From the NCBI GenBank assembly GCA_021029095.1, contig JAJOHG010000034.1, positions 248,001 through 312,000 of the forward strand: a DNA stretch of 64,000 nucleotides. Reading direction: 5' to 3'. This document shows positions 46,126 through 57,230 of the stretch, piece after piece (position 1 is the first letter of the stretch; every line of letters starts with the position of its first letter). The notes below the pieces were generated by a model, which did no database searches, was not told the origin of the DNA, and saw only the letters and a program-made list of their open reading frames with translations. Source of the DNA: Phellopilus nigrolimitatus. Taxonomy: Eukaryota; Basidiomycota; Agaricomycetes; Hymenochaetales; Hymenochaetaceae. The translations under genes and the position numbers were made by a program.

Positions 46126-47370
46126 TTACTTACAAGTACTTGCTCGTACTTTTTCCGCGATCTCCTCCATGTCCATATGTATTCTCTCTAGATTCGCCGC
46201 CATCCTCTTCAGTCCAGCACTCGTCTCCTTCCTTCCGCCGCGCTGTGCGTGCGCAGTGACGGAGGCCCGCGGCGGCTTCGCGCGGGCCATACCCTCTTTT
46301 GCTGCGGCTTTCCGGTCGCGCGTCTTCGCCCGCTTCACGGACAGCGGAGATACCATCTTTCCGTCGACCGTACACTTCAGGTGCGATGATTTGCACGTCT
46401 TGCACGTCTTGTCCGTTGCGCGTTCGCACACAAGTTCGCTGCGTGTGCACTTGTCGCATGGCGCCTCGGCCTGATCCCGAGCCTGAGCCTCATCATCTTC
46501 CTCGTGCATCGTCTTCGCCCGGTGCTCGACGGCAAGCGTTTGTTGTACCTGCCCCAAAATGTAAAATATAAAATTCCCTGCGCGCATTAATTGCGCTGAC
46601 CGTTGGGACCACCACGTCCACCTTCAAGCCCGGCGTCGGTCCGTGCACCTGCACGCTTTCGTTCACCGCTCGCTCCTTCCCCTTCCCCTTCTTGCCACCC
46701 GTCTCTAGGGGTGTAGACAGTTCCCGTGCCTTCGCCTTGCTTGGTGTAGGCCTTTTAGCGGGGCCTGCGACCTCTTCGAATGCGGGACGCTTTCGAGTTC
46801 CCGCTGCGGATGTGCGTACCTGCACGCTCATCAGTCTTCCTCAAGCTCAGATTGCGCTCCTCTTACTTTTTCCGCGCCCTTTGTCACCACAAAGTTATGA
46901 GTGTCTTCCTTTGTTGCAGCGGGTTCGCGCAGCACTGACTGGCTGTTGTTGGGTGTTCTGATTTGCGATCCTCCTTGGCCGGCAATGCTCGATTGGACGA
47001 CCTCACGCACCGCCTTTCGCAGGGACTGGAAACGTGCCATAGTAGGAAGACGCTCTACGGGCGCGAGCGCCGCCTGCGCCGCCTGTGCGGCGTCCTGCGA
47101 AGAGATTTCCATCAGCTTCGCGTGTATTTAACGATGAGCACGCACCCAGCATCCTACAAGCACCTCGTGCCATTCTGCGCGGTCGTCCGCGTCGTCCGCG
47201 CCCTCATACCCGTCCAGCGCTGCTTGCACGGCGTGCAGTTGCGCATCGACGGATGGAGCGGGCCCGGGCGCGTTCGCAGGTGCTGCGTCCCTCGTCCCTG
47301 CGCGCACGAGGTCAGAGAGCTCTGCGACTGCCTGGATGTTGCGCATGACTGCGTCTTCGAGGTCTTGCAT
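46126..47370 (-). CDS. Chimeric gene: CCT8-derived N-terminus plus Zn2Cys6-like cluster protein
   Basis: Four exons on the minus strand read in frame from ATG 47370: MQDLEDAVMRNIQAVAELSD, an Ala/Pro/Asp-rich segment ending [26 protein letters not shown], a basic segment with KAKARELSTPLETGGKKGKG, and VQQTLAVEHRAKTMHEED leading to the cysteine cluster. The first 24 codons derive from CCT8 exon 2 (QGLEDAVLRNIQAVAELSDL). The cluster CDKCTRSELVC...CKTCKSSHLKC has spacing C-x2-C-x6-C-x7-C-x2-C-x6-C, the Zn(II)2Cys6 pattern of fungal transcription factors, though it sits near the C-terminus and is followed by a short coiled coil. DNA binding is likely but not shown. No other known domain. Confidence 0.7.
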
Positions 47371-48576
47371 AGTATGTATGCTGATATGCCAAGCGAGGGA
47401 CCGACTTTGCTGAAGCAAGTTGTGGGGTTTTTATTTGAGTGTAAGCCGAGGTGTTCCAGCGCGTCGCGTACGATGGTCTTTGGAGCTTTGAGCGACGCCG
47501 AGGATTGTCCGAATCGACGACGACTGACTCCGTTCTCTACGTCTGGTGTCGAGTCTAGTTTTGTAATCGTGGGAATAACTGTATCTGCTAGGCGCTCGCG
47601 TGTATTGTGCGAGCATATTACGTAGCGGATGTTCCTAGTATCGCTGGGCCTCCGTCCACCACGACGGTACATACAAGGAAACTGGCAAGCGAAGACGATT
47701 CACAGCTGTCAAAACAATTCGAGTCGGACGAGAATGGCAAGGAGGAAATGGAATCGCGGTTGACCTTTTAACGCTCGAGCCTCCAGGCAGTCAGCGGAAC
47801 GTGTGAGTGCGAAAAGGGCGTATGAAGTTTTCCTGTTTGCGTCATGTATTGAGCCTCCCAGCTTTTTTTCTCTTTGAAATATCACACCTAGAGACTCAGT
47901 CAACGTGGACATACACTGACAGTGCGAGGATCAGAGGACAGAAATGATCAACTCGCCTTAGATTCCTACCACACCTTCTCTCATTACTCAAAATACGGGT
48001 TCGACATGGCCACGGCTTTCCTCTTCAAGGTGCTGCCCAGCTGAATATCATGCCACGGACTCAAGCCTGCCCGCGGATAAATGTCCTCGACACGGCTTGG
48101 CTAAGCACTCCCAGACTGTGGACGACGAGCAACAGGATATTATATATCACAAACAGTTGTGCGGACAAACGTTGAGAGAAAACAGAATACAATAAACTAA
48201 ACCATCGCGCTACGCAGGGAAGGCATAAAGAAAGAAAAAAGACAGGCGGGAACATCTGGAGATGACGCGGCGACGCCCCGAAGGTATGTACAAAGCTCAA
48301 TGCAAAGGTATTTTTCCTTTGAGAAAGCAGTATGAGAAAAGAGAAACTGACAATCAGAAATCTCAAAGCACATCAACCATGAGACGAGCCGCCCTCATCA
48401 GTCCTGCGTAAATACTACCCCGTCAACCAGCGTCGTTTCATGCCTACGGAGCGGCCTGGCCGCAGGCGGAGCGGCGTTGACGGCGTTGAACGGCGCGAGC
48501 TGCTCCGCCGTCATGTTGGAGGTCTTCACGACAGCGTTCGCCTTCACAGGTGCCGGTGCCGTGTCAGAAAGACGGA
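47371..48576. other. Spacer with a relic of CCT8 exon 1
   Basis: Positions of about 47450-47505 encode, on the minus strand, SLKAPK and following residues aligned with CCT8 exon 1 (SLKVPK). The initiating ATG has become GCG, so this copy of the exon is dead, or at most 5' leader of the chimeric gene. The rest, including minus-strand open frames at 47709-47912 and 48061-48366, shows no family motif. Confidence 0.5.
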
Positions 48577-50327
48577 TTATTTAGGTGCGGGTGCGGTCTT
48601 ACGCCGTTTCGTCGGAACAGGCGGCTCCGCATCGTCGCTGCCGTTGTCGTCTGCGTCGTCATCATCACGGCGCCTTTTCTGGCCTGCCGTTGACTTCCTC
48701 TTTGGCTTGCCCGCCTCCTCAGACGCGGGAGCGGCAGTCTGCTGCGCCGTGCGGCGGGTACGAGGCTTCGGTTTGGGCACCTCAAGACCATACGCCCTCT
48801 TACTCCGGAGTGTCCTCGTCTTGGATGGATCAGCCGGCTCCGCAGGTGGCGCTGGCGCTGGAGGAGGCACGACTGGCGCTTGCTCGGCCTTCTGGCGCAT
48901 CTTGCGCACTGGCTTCGCGGGAGGTGCTGGCGCTGGCGCTGAAGGCGCGACTGGAGCTTTCTGGCGCGCTTTGCGCACGGGCTTCGCTGGGGGCGCTGGC
49001 GCCGAAGGAAGGACGGCTGGGGCTCTGACCTTCTGGCGCGTCTTGCGTGGTGTATGTAAGAGGGCGACGCTTTCTTCCCTCTTGATAGTGGCGAGCGCGC
49101 GGCGACGTTTGGCGCGAGCCGCAACTGAAATGGGCTCGGGGGAAGGAGCAGACGCCCGAGCCTTTCCCTTCGCCTTGCGAGCCGTAGTCTTTGCCTTTGT
49201 TACTGGAACTGCCTTCGCCCTAGCAGCCCTAGCAGGCTGGACCCGGGTAGGAACGCGTGCGCCAGCGGAGTTGACGGGTGCAGTGGGAACGGTAGGTGGG
49301 GTTGCTGCGGTTGCACAGACGGTCTGTTCCTCGGGCTGTGTAGCCTTCGTTCTGGCCTGCGTTCGCGGACCAGCGTCTTCCGTTGTAGTGTCGACGGGTT
49401 CGGCTGCTTGAGGGGCCACAGGAGTGGTCGAACTCGCCTTTGCTCTTTTGGCATTAGTCCCCTTCGCACGGGGGACTTCCTCGTCTACGTTGGAAGCTGA
49501 ATCTGAGGATCGCAGACGTCGCTCGTCAGCGAGCAGTTGGCGAAAAACGAGAGTGTTTGCTTACTTCTTTTACGGCCTTCGCTTACAGATTCCCCAAAGA
49601 CTGAGCCTTCGGTCGGCTGAGCGTCCCTGTCAGCGAGGGCACGCACCGATGCGGCGCGGTGTTCTACATATTCTGAGACGGAAGGGGTACCGTTGCCCTC
49701 CGAGGTGTTGCCTTGCGCACTAACGCGGCCGGCGACGGCGCCTCCCGCCTCTTCTAAGTAGACGCTGCTACTCGATGGTGTAGCGGTGACGGTGACGGTT
49801 CGCTCGTTATCAAAGTGTGCGGCGGTCCTTTGAGCCTCCATGGCGTTGTGGTACCGTTCTCTGGATACAGGCATCTCATCCACCTCGTCAACTCTATAAT
49901 CCCTCAAGTCGAAGCTGCTTTCGGCCCAGTAACGCCCGGCGTTTCGCTCGTCGATCTCATCGTCGACGTTGGTGTCCTTGAAGACAGAAAACTGTGTGGG
50001 CGTGCGGGTCTGAGCGCGTTGGGGGGATGCCTTGATAGTAATTGTTGAGGCATCGGACGCGTCGTCCTCGGCGACTCTCGCGGCGCTGATGGTGGTAGTG
50101 GAAGGGCCAGCGACGAGGTACTCATCGTGGGTGGTAGGGGCGCTAGGAGGTGCAGCCCCGAAGATATTGTGCGCGTCCGTGCGTCCGGTGTTCCCGAACC
50201 TCGGGTTGACAACGGGCTGCTCGCTGCTAGGCCCTGCGGCATGGGTGTTCCAGCCGGGGGTGACTGTACTTTGGGTCTGAGTGCGACGCAACCTCTTGGC
50301 GAAAATACCACCTGGAAAGCCACTCAT
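48577..50327 (-). CDS. Disordered basic nuclear-type protein with Ala/Pro/Lys repeats
   Basis: Two exons joined across a 62-nt intron, starting MSGFPGGIFAKRLRRTQTQS at 50327. The first 240 residues are hydrophilic. The second half is Ala/Pro/Lys/Arg-rich, with repeats of the form PPAKPVRKARQKAP / PPAKPVRKMRQKAE. It has several nuclear-localisation-like clusters (GKPKRKSTAGQKRRRDDDD, TKRRKTAPAPK at the C-terminus). Composition resembles linker-histone tails or chromatin-associated proteins. I recognise no folded domain and cannot assign a function. Confidence 0.7.
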
Positions 50328-51032
50328 ATCTTTCGAATGTGCTGTGCTGATTGATGGAATAGGTTAATAAGGTGGATCTGAGCCTAAGCTGAGATGGTCG
50401 AGAGTAAGTAGTGAGGATGGTTTGGAGGTGGTTGTAGTAGTTGGTCAAGAAGTTGAACTGTTCTCAGCCACCCAGTCGGCAATTTATATACACGGATCTG
50501 AGCCACTGTGGCTGCGTCACGTGCCGCGTTCAATTTACTACGTCTTCTCGGGAGAACACATCGCATTTCCATTGGCCTGCCGTGTCTGGTTATCGAGTCT
50601 GATTTTTGCGCTCGTGCGAATAAATCTGTTGGGGACTATGGAACTCTTCTGACTTCAACCTCCCCTTCAAACCTTTTTCGCCGACCAGCCATCTAGACCA
50701 TCGAAAACACAAAATGCTCATTCAGACACTTTAAAATCCTGACTGGATGGTCTTGCTTGATATTTCTCGTTTACGGCACTCGGACCGGAGGCTCTTGCTT
50801 TCGGTGCTCAGACTGTGATAGACGCTCTTACTTTGTCTTGTATCCGAACCTCCCGTATTCCGAGGTACATGTGGTTTTAATGGATTCGCATCGCTTTCAA
50901 ATTATGAAGACAATGTAAATGTAGTGTATTAGGGTTCCAAGTATCACCTGGCTCTGCTCTGTATGCCTGTGGTTACTGTCCCCTGGTTGTGTATTACCTC
51001 CCCCCCCTTCTCGTAGTCATCGTCCAGAAAGA
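50328..51032. promoter_or_regulatory. Divergent upstream region, no gene seen
   Basis: 705 nt between the disordered-protein gene (minus) and the NLR-domain gene (plus). Both promoters must lie here. No coding sequence supported and no TATA box recognised. Confidence 0.4.
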
Positions 51033-51975
51033 ATGCGTCGATTCCGAGCCGTCCTCAGCAAACTCAAGATCAAGAAACGCAGTCTTTCTTCGACGTCGAA
51101 GACGCTTGTTGCGGTCACGAACACGAGCACTCCGCCTGTAGCAGTGAATGAAAGGAGTGAGGAGAAAAAGTCAAAGGCGAAGACGATCGTGCGCGAAACC
51201 GCCGAGTTCCTCTACGTCGGCATCGGCGCGTTGGCGGACAGCGCAGACGCATTTCCGCCGCTAAAGAGCGCGGTGGGAGGGTTAAAACACATCGTCGACC
51301 TTCTGTTGGTGAGCGCTACCTGATTAAATTGGATGCCTGCACTCGGCTGAGGTGACCTCTGCAGAGGTTGAAGGCCGATAAAAAAGACACTGTACGGCTG
51401 TTGGAGAGGATTGATGAAATGTGTGAACTGCTAGAAAAGGCGATACCCGACGTGACGAACATGTCTGCATCGTTTCAAACTGCTGTCATTGAATTAGACT
51501 TGTAAGACGAATTCTCATTCCTATAAAACTAGCTTATTGACGATTTATTCACTGATCTCAGTGAGCTCTCTGCAATTGCACGCGACACGGAACGCGGAGC
51601 CAAGAAGACATTTCTCAAGCGGTTGATTTATCTGCGAAGACACGAAGGTGAGCTAAGCGGACTACGCGAAATGCTTGAGGACGCGAGAAATAACTTCGAG
51701 GTACGCTCATCACTTATGGTCTCTTTGCGGATGGTACACACTGACTTTGCTGGTAGTTGAACGTTCAACTTAATATGGCACGTGGTATTAGGGATATACA
51801 GTGTGTTTTAGCCCGCGCTCATGAGCGGAAGCCTTCGGAATTGGTAAGCCTTCTCGCTCCCTTATTTGATACGCATAAATGAGCTCCCAATCTTTAGATT
51901 AACGCTCAAGCATACGGAAGTTACGGAAGTTACCGCCGGAGATGGAGAGGCAGTGTTTTTTTTTTTTTAATCTAA
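51033..51975 (+). CDS. Stand-alone N-terminal domain of basidiomycete STAND/NLR-type proteins
   Basis: Several short exons encode a helical domain: LYVGIGALADSADAFPPLKS, AVGGLKHIVDLLL, then RLLERIDEMCELLEKAIPD, ELSAIARDTERGAKKTFLK, RLIYLRRHEGELSGLREMLE and VQLNMARGIRDIQCVLARA. The ALADSxDAFPPLKSAVGGL motif is widespread at the N-terminus of Agaricomycete NACHT/NB-ARC proteins linked to non-self recognition. Here no nucleotide-binding domain follows. The last exon (INAQAYGSYGSYRRRWRG) runs into a poly-T tract, is read as phenylalanines and stops at 51973-51975, 17 nt before a MITE-like element. It is either a small adaptor-like protein or an NLR gene truncated by the insertion. Confidence 0.68.
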
Positions 51976-51991
51976 TGGCTCGAGCTTCTCT

Positions 51992-52252
51992 CCAGAAAAT
52001 TTTGCATCCTGCCTTATATGGAACTCAATTCCCATCCACCTGCGGGAACCAACCAACATACTCCAAGGTGCCGCCTCGCAGTTCAACCTCATGCAAAATG
52101 ACCATTCAAAATGTAGAAATACCACATAAAGCTTTAGAAACCTTTGCTGTACATACAGACAATGAGAATACAGACATATTCGACTCAACTCGACATGTTG
52201 GTTAATTTCCGTAGGTATATTTCCATATAAGGCAGGATGCAAGACTTTCTGG
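51992..52252. mobile_element. MITE-like foldback element with 32-nt terminal inverted repeats
   Basis: The left end 51992-52023 and right end 52221-52252 are inverted repeats matching at 30 of 32 positions (core GCATCCTGCCTTATATGGAA). Weaker similarity extends outward (CTCGAG at 51980 against CCCGAG in the reverse complement near 52257). Inner segments CCAACCAACAT and ATGTTGGTT are also inverted. The 261-nt element has no coding capacity. No convincing target-site duplication is visible. It lies just downstream of the NLR-domain stop codon. Confidence 0.72.
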
Positions 52253-52511
52253 ACCCACCTCGGGTTATGCTTATCGCCGGCTTTGCAAATATTACATAAT
52301 GGAATATTTCAATTTCTGCCTTGCCCAAAATCACATAAGTGCCGGATAAGTAGGTAAAGGACGACTCTTCTGCTAATACCCTGCATGACAGTGTACTGTA
52401 TGCACATTACGTACATTATATAATGTAAGCACGCTACTGTAATATTTTAAGAACTATGTATGGAGCGTAAACTTCCTGTTATATCCCATCGTACCCTTGT
52501 CCTACCAAAAC
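52253..52511. promoter_or_regulatory. Promoter region of CMC4
   Basis: 259 nt between the foldback element and the CMC4 ATG. AT-rich; no specific element recognised. Confidence 0.35.
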
Positions 52512-52786
52512 ATGTCTAAAGAGCGTACCCAAGAACCTCCCTGCCAGGCCGAAGGTGAGCCGTTAATGCTATAATCACCCGCTTCCGGATCTCACTCGCT
52601 GGACTTATAGCGTGCGACCTTCAAGTGTGTCTGAACAAAAACACGTACTCCCCGGAGAAGTGCGACGCGCACGTCCGACGGCTGTACGAGTGCTGTCGGG
52701 CGATGTACGACGCGACGGACGGGAAGGGCGAGTCGACGGCGTGCCCGAACCGACGCGTCGTGAAGCGGTGGCTGGAGAACCATTGA
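52512..52786 (+). CDS. CMC4: Cmc4-type twin CX9C mitochondrial intermembrane-space protein
   Basis: Two exons (52512-52554 and 52611-52786, intron 56 nt) give 72 residues. The first CX9C is in PCQAEACDLQVC and the second in KCDAHVRRLYEC. The PCQxEACxxQxCL and RLYECC context matches yeast Cmc4. Proteins of this class are imported and oxidised by the Mia40/Erv1 relay and support respiratory-chain assembly or copper handling. No presequence is expected or seen. The gene is too short and split for simple open-frame detection. Confidence 0.87.
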
Positions 52787-53102
52787 CGGGCGAACGAACG
52801 GTATTTGTCGAGCAGTGTGCATGGGCAGATATTACACGCCCCATGGTCTTTGTGCGTGAATTTGGCTCGTTGGGCTCGCACGTCGCATACATATAACGAG
52901 CACGTACATACAGCTTTCTGGGCCATGTCTGTCTGCCTTCCATCGGACTCGGCGGTTTGAGCCTCTGTCTTCTCGAAACGAGCTCTGTGTCTATATGCGT
53001 GTCGGCGCGCGCCGTCTAATAATATCGGTATCATGATCTGGTCTTGACTTGGGCTCTTGTTTCCATCTTCTACGATACCAACAAAGTGAAAGTTCTGCAA
53101 CA
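52787..53102. promoter_or_regulatory. Spacer between CMC4 and D-lactate-type dehydrogenase
   Basis: 316 nt of CMC4 3' UTR plus the promoter of the dehydrogenase gene. Nothing specific recognised. Confidence 0.4.
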
Positions 53103-54510
53103 ATGAAGATCGCGTTCTTCAGCACAAAAGAGGTGCGCTCGCGTCCCCGTTCTTCCGTCCGCCTCAGCGAACGTTAACAATCGACCCTCCAGTATGACGT
53201 CACCACCTTCACGCCCGAGAAGGCCCTGCCGCACACGATCACTTTCATCCCACACCGTCTCGACGCAGGCACGGCCGTCCTGGCCGCGGGACACACTGCG
53301 TGCTGCATCTTCGTGAACGATGCGGGCGACGCCCCGACGCTACAGGCGCTCCACGACGCCGGCGTGCGGACGATCGCGCTGCGGGTGCGTCTGTCGAGCA
53401 TTGATCTCGAGCATTGTGGATGAATGCTGACGCTCCTGTTTGAATAGTGCGCGGGTTTCATAATGTTCGTGCCAATTACGCAGCCGAGTTCTTTGTTGAG
53501 ATGATTATTGACGCGATACATGTTGGATTAGGTCGATTTGGAGAAAGCAGCGGAGCTGGGGATCGCAGTCGTCCGTGTGCCTGCGTACTCTCCAGAAGCA
53601 AGTGCGTCTTATTCTTGGACTGGCGCGTCTTTCAGTCAGACTAACTTATAAAGCCCAGTTGCTGAGGTTCGTGTAGGTGGACATGCTCCGGCGTGATCTG
53701 ACGAGATGTTTATTGCGTGCTAGTTCACGGTCGGGATGATACTGACCGTCGTCAGGAAGTAGTGCGTCGCGTCTCTAGTCACATTTATCAATCGTCTGAA
53801 CAAGTTCCATGCAGCCACAAAGCATACAACCGCGTGCGCGAGGGCAACTTCCTCCTCTCCGGGCTCGTCGGGTTCAACCTCTCAGGCAAGACCGTCGGGA
53901 TCATCGGGACAGGCAAGATCGGCATGCTCACCGGGAAGATCATCGCGCGCGGGTTCGGGTGCACCGTGCTCGCGCACGACCCGTTCCCAGACCACGCGGG
54001 CGCGGCCGCCGCGGGCATCGCGTACGCGCCGCTCGCGGAGCTGCTCGCGCGCGCGGACGTCATCTCGCTGCACTGCCCGCTCGGGCCGGGCACGCGCTAC
54101 CTGCTCGGCGCGGACACGCTCGCGTGCACGAAGCGCGGCGTCGTGCTCGTCAACACGAGCCGCGGCGCGCTCGTCGACACCGCCGCGCTCGTGCGCCTCC
54201 TCAAGAGCGGCCACGTCGGCGCGGTCGCGCTCGACGTGTACGAGCGCGAGGAGGAGTACTTCTTCCGCGACGGGAGCGGCTCGATCATGCACGACGACGT
54301 GCTCAGCCGCCTGCTCAGCTTCCATAATGTCTTTGTGACTGGGCACCAGGCGTATCTGACCGAGGAGGTGCGTTGTCTGCGTATACTACTGAAACACACT
54401 TAGTGTTGACATTATTCGATAAGGCCCTTACCGCTATCGCTGACATGACGATTCAAAACCTCAGTGACCTAGAGGAGGGCAAGGAGTGTCAGAATATCGT
54501 CAGAGCCTGA
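53103..54510 (+). CDS. D-isomer-specific 2-hydroxyacid dehydrogenase (D-lactate dehydrogenase LdhA type)
   Basis: NAD-dependent D-2-hydroxyacid dehydrogenase, probably D-lactate/pyruvate. It starts MKIAFFSTKE, then YDVTTFTPEKALPHTITFI. The catalytic-domain motif is DLEKAAELGIAVVRVPAYSP, the NAD motif GKTVGIIGTGKIG. The substrate-binding Arg lies in VNTSRGALVDTAAL, the Glu in LDVYEREEEYFFRD and the catalytic His in VFVTGHQAYLTEE. Exons are short and split by typical introns, with the last exon ending CQNIVRA (stop 54508-54510). At 53460-53461 one adenine appears to be missing: GF(I/M) is read where GFNNVDL is expected just before the intron. Fungal LdhA-like enzymes are rarer than bacterial ones and may descend from a bacterial gene; this is not testable here. 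Confidence 0.9.
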
Positions 54511-55052
54511 CGCTGGACTACCCCCTTAGATAAAACGATGTTGTAAGATGTACCGAGTACTTGTGAATACTTGTTTGAGAATAAAAACTAGAATTACCTA
54601 AAGATAGGATTGAATTTTACTATTGACTTCGGCATACAATGCGTCTTAATAGCCTTGCTTCCGAAGACTTGTCTATCGGAAGGGGAACACGATTTTTTTT
54701 TTTCCTTTTTCGCGGACGTGCATTTGCACAAGGCATAATAGTCCTTATGCTTCAAGATCGACGGGAAACTGAGCTTGCAGTCCGCACTACTGATTATAAT
54801 GACTGCGGAGTCCCAACTGACTATATGCACATCTTGGCGCACACCGACCTTCCTCATTGGGCAGTTGGCGCTCTAAATTTGGACGCCTGACTCGAACTTG
54901 TTTCCGACGAGGTACTTCAAAACCCCTACAATGCTTCCTCTGTTTTGCTCAGTCAACCCGCAGATTCAAAGGGACACCAAGATCCAAGGAGACAAGTCTC
55001 TCGGCTTCTTCTCGGCGGTCGAAGGACGCAGATCTATGCTTCAAGCTCGCCG
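54511..55052. promoter_or_regulatory. Intergenic region upstream of the ABC ATPase
   Basis: 542 nt with a poly-T tract at 54691-54703. The open frame at 54945 could extend the ABC protein N-terminally, but the ATG at 55053 starts a better targeting-like sequence. Confidence 0.4.
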
Positions 55053-56960
55053 ATGGCTTCACGAATCGGACTCGTGAAGCGCATCTTTGCTCCGTACCAA
55101 ACACGCATGCTCTCCCGCGCGAGGTGTAGCTGTCGTTTCGACGCCACTTCAAGCTCCAAAACGCGCTTCCTCTCGAGCAAGGCGCGAAACCCGAACTCGG
55201 ACACGATCATCCATATCCCACGGGCGGACGTCTACCGGTTTGGCGACGGGCACAAGGCGACGCCTGTGTTCAAGGACCTCGAGTGGGAGGTCCGGGAGGG
55301 CGAGAGCTGGGCTGTCGTCGGCCCCGCCGGGAGCGAGAAGACGTACCTCCTAGAGGCAAGTCCTCTCTTTCCTACCCTGAGGAAGCAGCTGGCGTTTATA
55401 GTTTTCTCTCTCTCGATGACAGATGCTTTTGGGACACATGCGCATCTCCCCTTCACCACACGGAGGAATCTATCCCTTCCTCAGCGCCGCCTCGCCGCCA
55501 CTCGACCCGCTGACGAGCGTCTCGCTCGTGTCCTTTACCGCGCGGCGCCGGGCCGCGGGCGGCGCGTTCTACGACTACACCGCGCGCTATGGCGCCGTGC
55601 GCGAGGAGGACCGCCTCACTCTACGCGAGGCCCTGTTCTCCGAGTTGCGCGATAAAGAGGACCTGGCGCAGCTGGACGCGCTCGCTACGCGGCTCGACCT
55701 GCAGCGCCTCCTGGACCTGCCCTTCATTGTCCTGAGCAACGGCCAGACGCGCCGAGCGCGCATCGCGAAGGCATTGCTCGGCAAACCCGAGCTCCTCTTG
55801 CTCGATGAACCTTTGAGTGAGCGCTATGTTTCTTCCTCTTAAGGCGCCCTCTGATTTTCCTTCTTCCCAGCTGGTCTTGATGTGCAGCACCGGCCCAAGC
55901 TGACGAACCTCCTGCGCGAAATCCACGAGACCCGCACGCCGCGAGTCCTTATGGCTCTTCGACCGCATGACCCCCTTCCAGACTGGATAACGCACGTCGC
56001 GCTTGTCGAGGGGCAGCACGTCCGCACGCACACGCTCGCTTCCGCTATGCCTCTCCTCGCACAACATGCCAACCAAAAGAACACCCCTGTTCAACTTTCT
56101 CCAGTGGTTGACGGCCAGGAGCTAGTCAGCATGAAGGACGTGAACGTCCGATACCACGAACGACATGTGAGTGGGGCAGGAAAAGCAAGGTTTTGTTATT
56201 AAAGCTGAGCTTCCTACCTCAGGTCCTCAAAAATATCAACTGGACGATCAAAGAGGGCGAACGATGGCATCTCCAAGGCGCCAACGGTAAACAGCCCATC
56301 CTCTCCCAACTCAAATCAGCTCATACTCATGCACCCTCAGGCTCCGGAAAGACGACGCTCCTCTCCATACTCACAGGCGACCACCCGCAGTCCTACACGC
56401 AGCCGCACCTCACGCTCTTCGCCCAGCCGCGCCGGCGGCAGGCCACCGCACACCTGCAGCGCCTCATCGGGTGCGCCTCACCCGAGATCTTCGCCGCCTT
56501 CCCGCGGCGCCTCGGCGCGGGCGCGCTCACCGTGCGCGATGCGGTCGCGACGGGCTTCGAGGGGACGTATTCGTACCGCCCGCGCACACCCGAGATGGCG
56601 CGCCGCGTCGACGCGCTGCTCGCGCACCTAGGCCCCGCGCGCTGGGACGCGGCGGCGGCGGCGGCGGCGGCGGAAGGCGTGGATTTCGGCGAACGCCCGT
56701 TCGCGGAGCTCGCGCCGGGCGAGCAGAGCCTCGTGCTCCTTATGCGCGCCCTCGTGAATGAGGCGCCGCTGCTCGTGCTCGATGAGGTGTTCGCAGGGAT
56801 GGACAGCCGGATGATCGCTGCTGCGACGGAGTACCTCCGCGACGAGCTGGACCCGAAACAGGCAGTGGTGTTCGTCACTCATTGGGAAGAAGAGGTGCCC
56901 TGGGACAGTAGGACGACCCGCAAGCTTCGTCTGGATAATGGCCTGGCTACAGTGCATTGA
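55053..56960 (+). CDS. Twin-NBD ABC ATPase (ModF/YDR061W type), possibly mitochondrial
   Basis: Soluble ABC protein with two nucleotide-binding domains and no membrane segment. The N-terminus (MASRIGLVKRIFAPYQTRML) is basic and Ser/Arg-rich, resembling a mitochondrial presequence. NBD1: Walker A GPAGSEKTYLLE with Glu in place of the usual second Gly, signature LSNGQTRRARIAKAL, Walker B ELLLLDEPL. NBD2: Walker A GANGSGKTTLLSI, signature-like LAPGEQSLVLLMRAL, Walker B PLLVLDEVFAGMD and the H-loop VVFVTHW. The intron at 55356-55422 uses a GC donor (GAG|GCAAGT...ACAG). Yeast YDR061W and bacterial ModF/PhrA-like proteins have this layout; their role is poorly known. Stop at 56958-56960. Confidence 0.87.
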
Positions 56961-57230
56961 TCATCGACTTTATTTAATGTACATGGATACATCATCGCGC
57001 TCGGTATCTACTTTTTTGCTCTGGACTACAGCGGCACAAAACGCATAGCAGTGGGTAGACGTCATTGGAGGGTTCTTTCTTGTATATCGATTGCAGGGAC
57101 TGGTGGATTGGGACAACATTGAAATCATTGAAAACGATGGTTCGGTCGACGATGAACTCTTACAGAGGTTGAAACAGGCGAAGTTCGGATTGAGGCAGTA
57201 AGGCTCAGAGAGCATCTTGAAGCATGGCGC

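Noticed and set aside
48440..49411. 323-codon plus-strand open frame
   Set aside because: Antisense to the Ala/Pro/Lys-rich protein; Gly/Ala/Arg composition mirrors it and shows no motif.
53103..54510. Recent bacterial transfer of the D-lactate dehydrogenase
   Set aside because: The gene has many typical short fungal introns and local base composition, so any transfer is old; not supported from this window.
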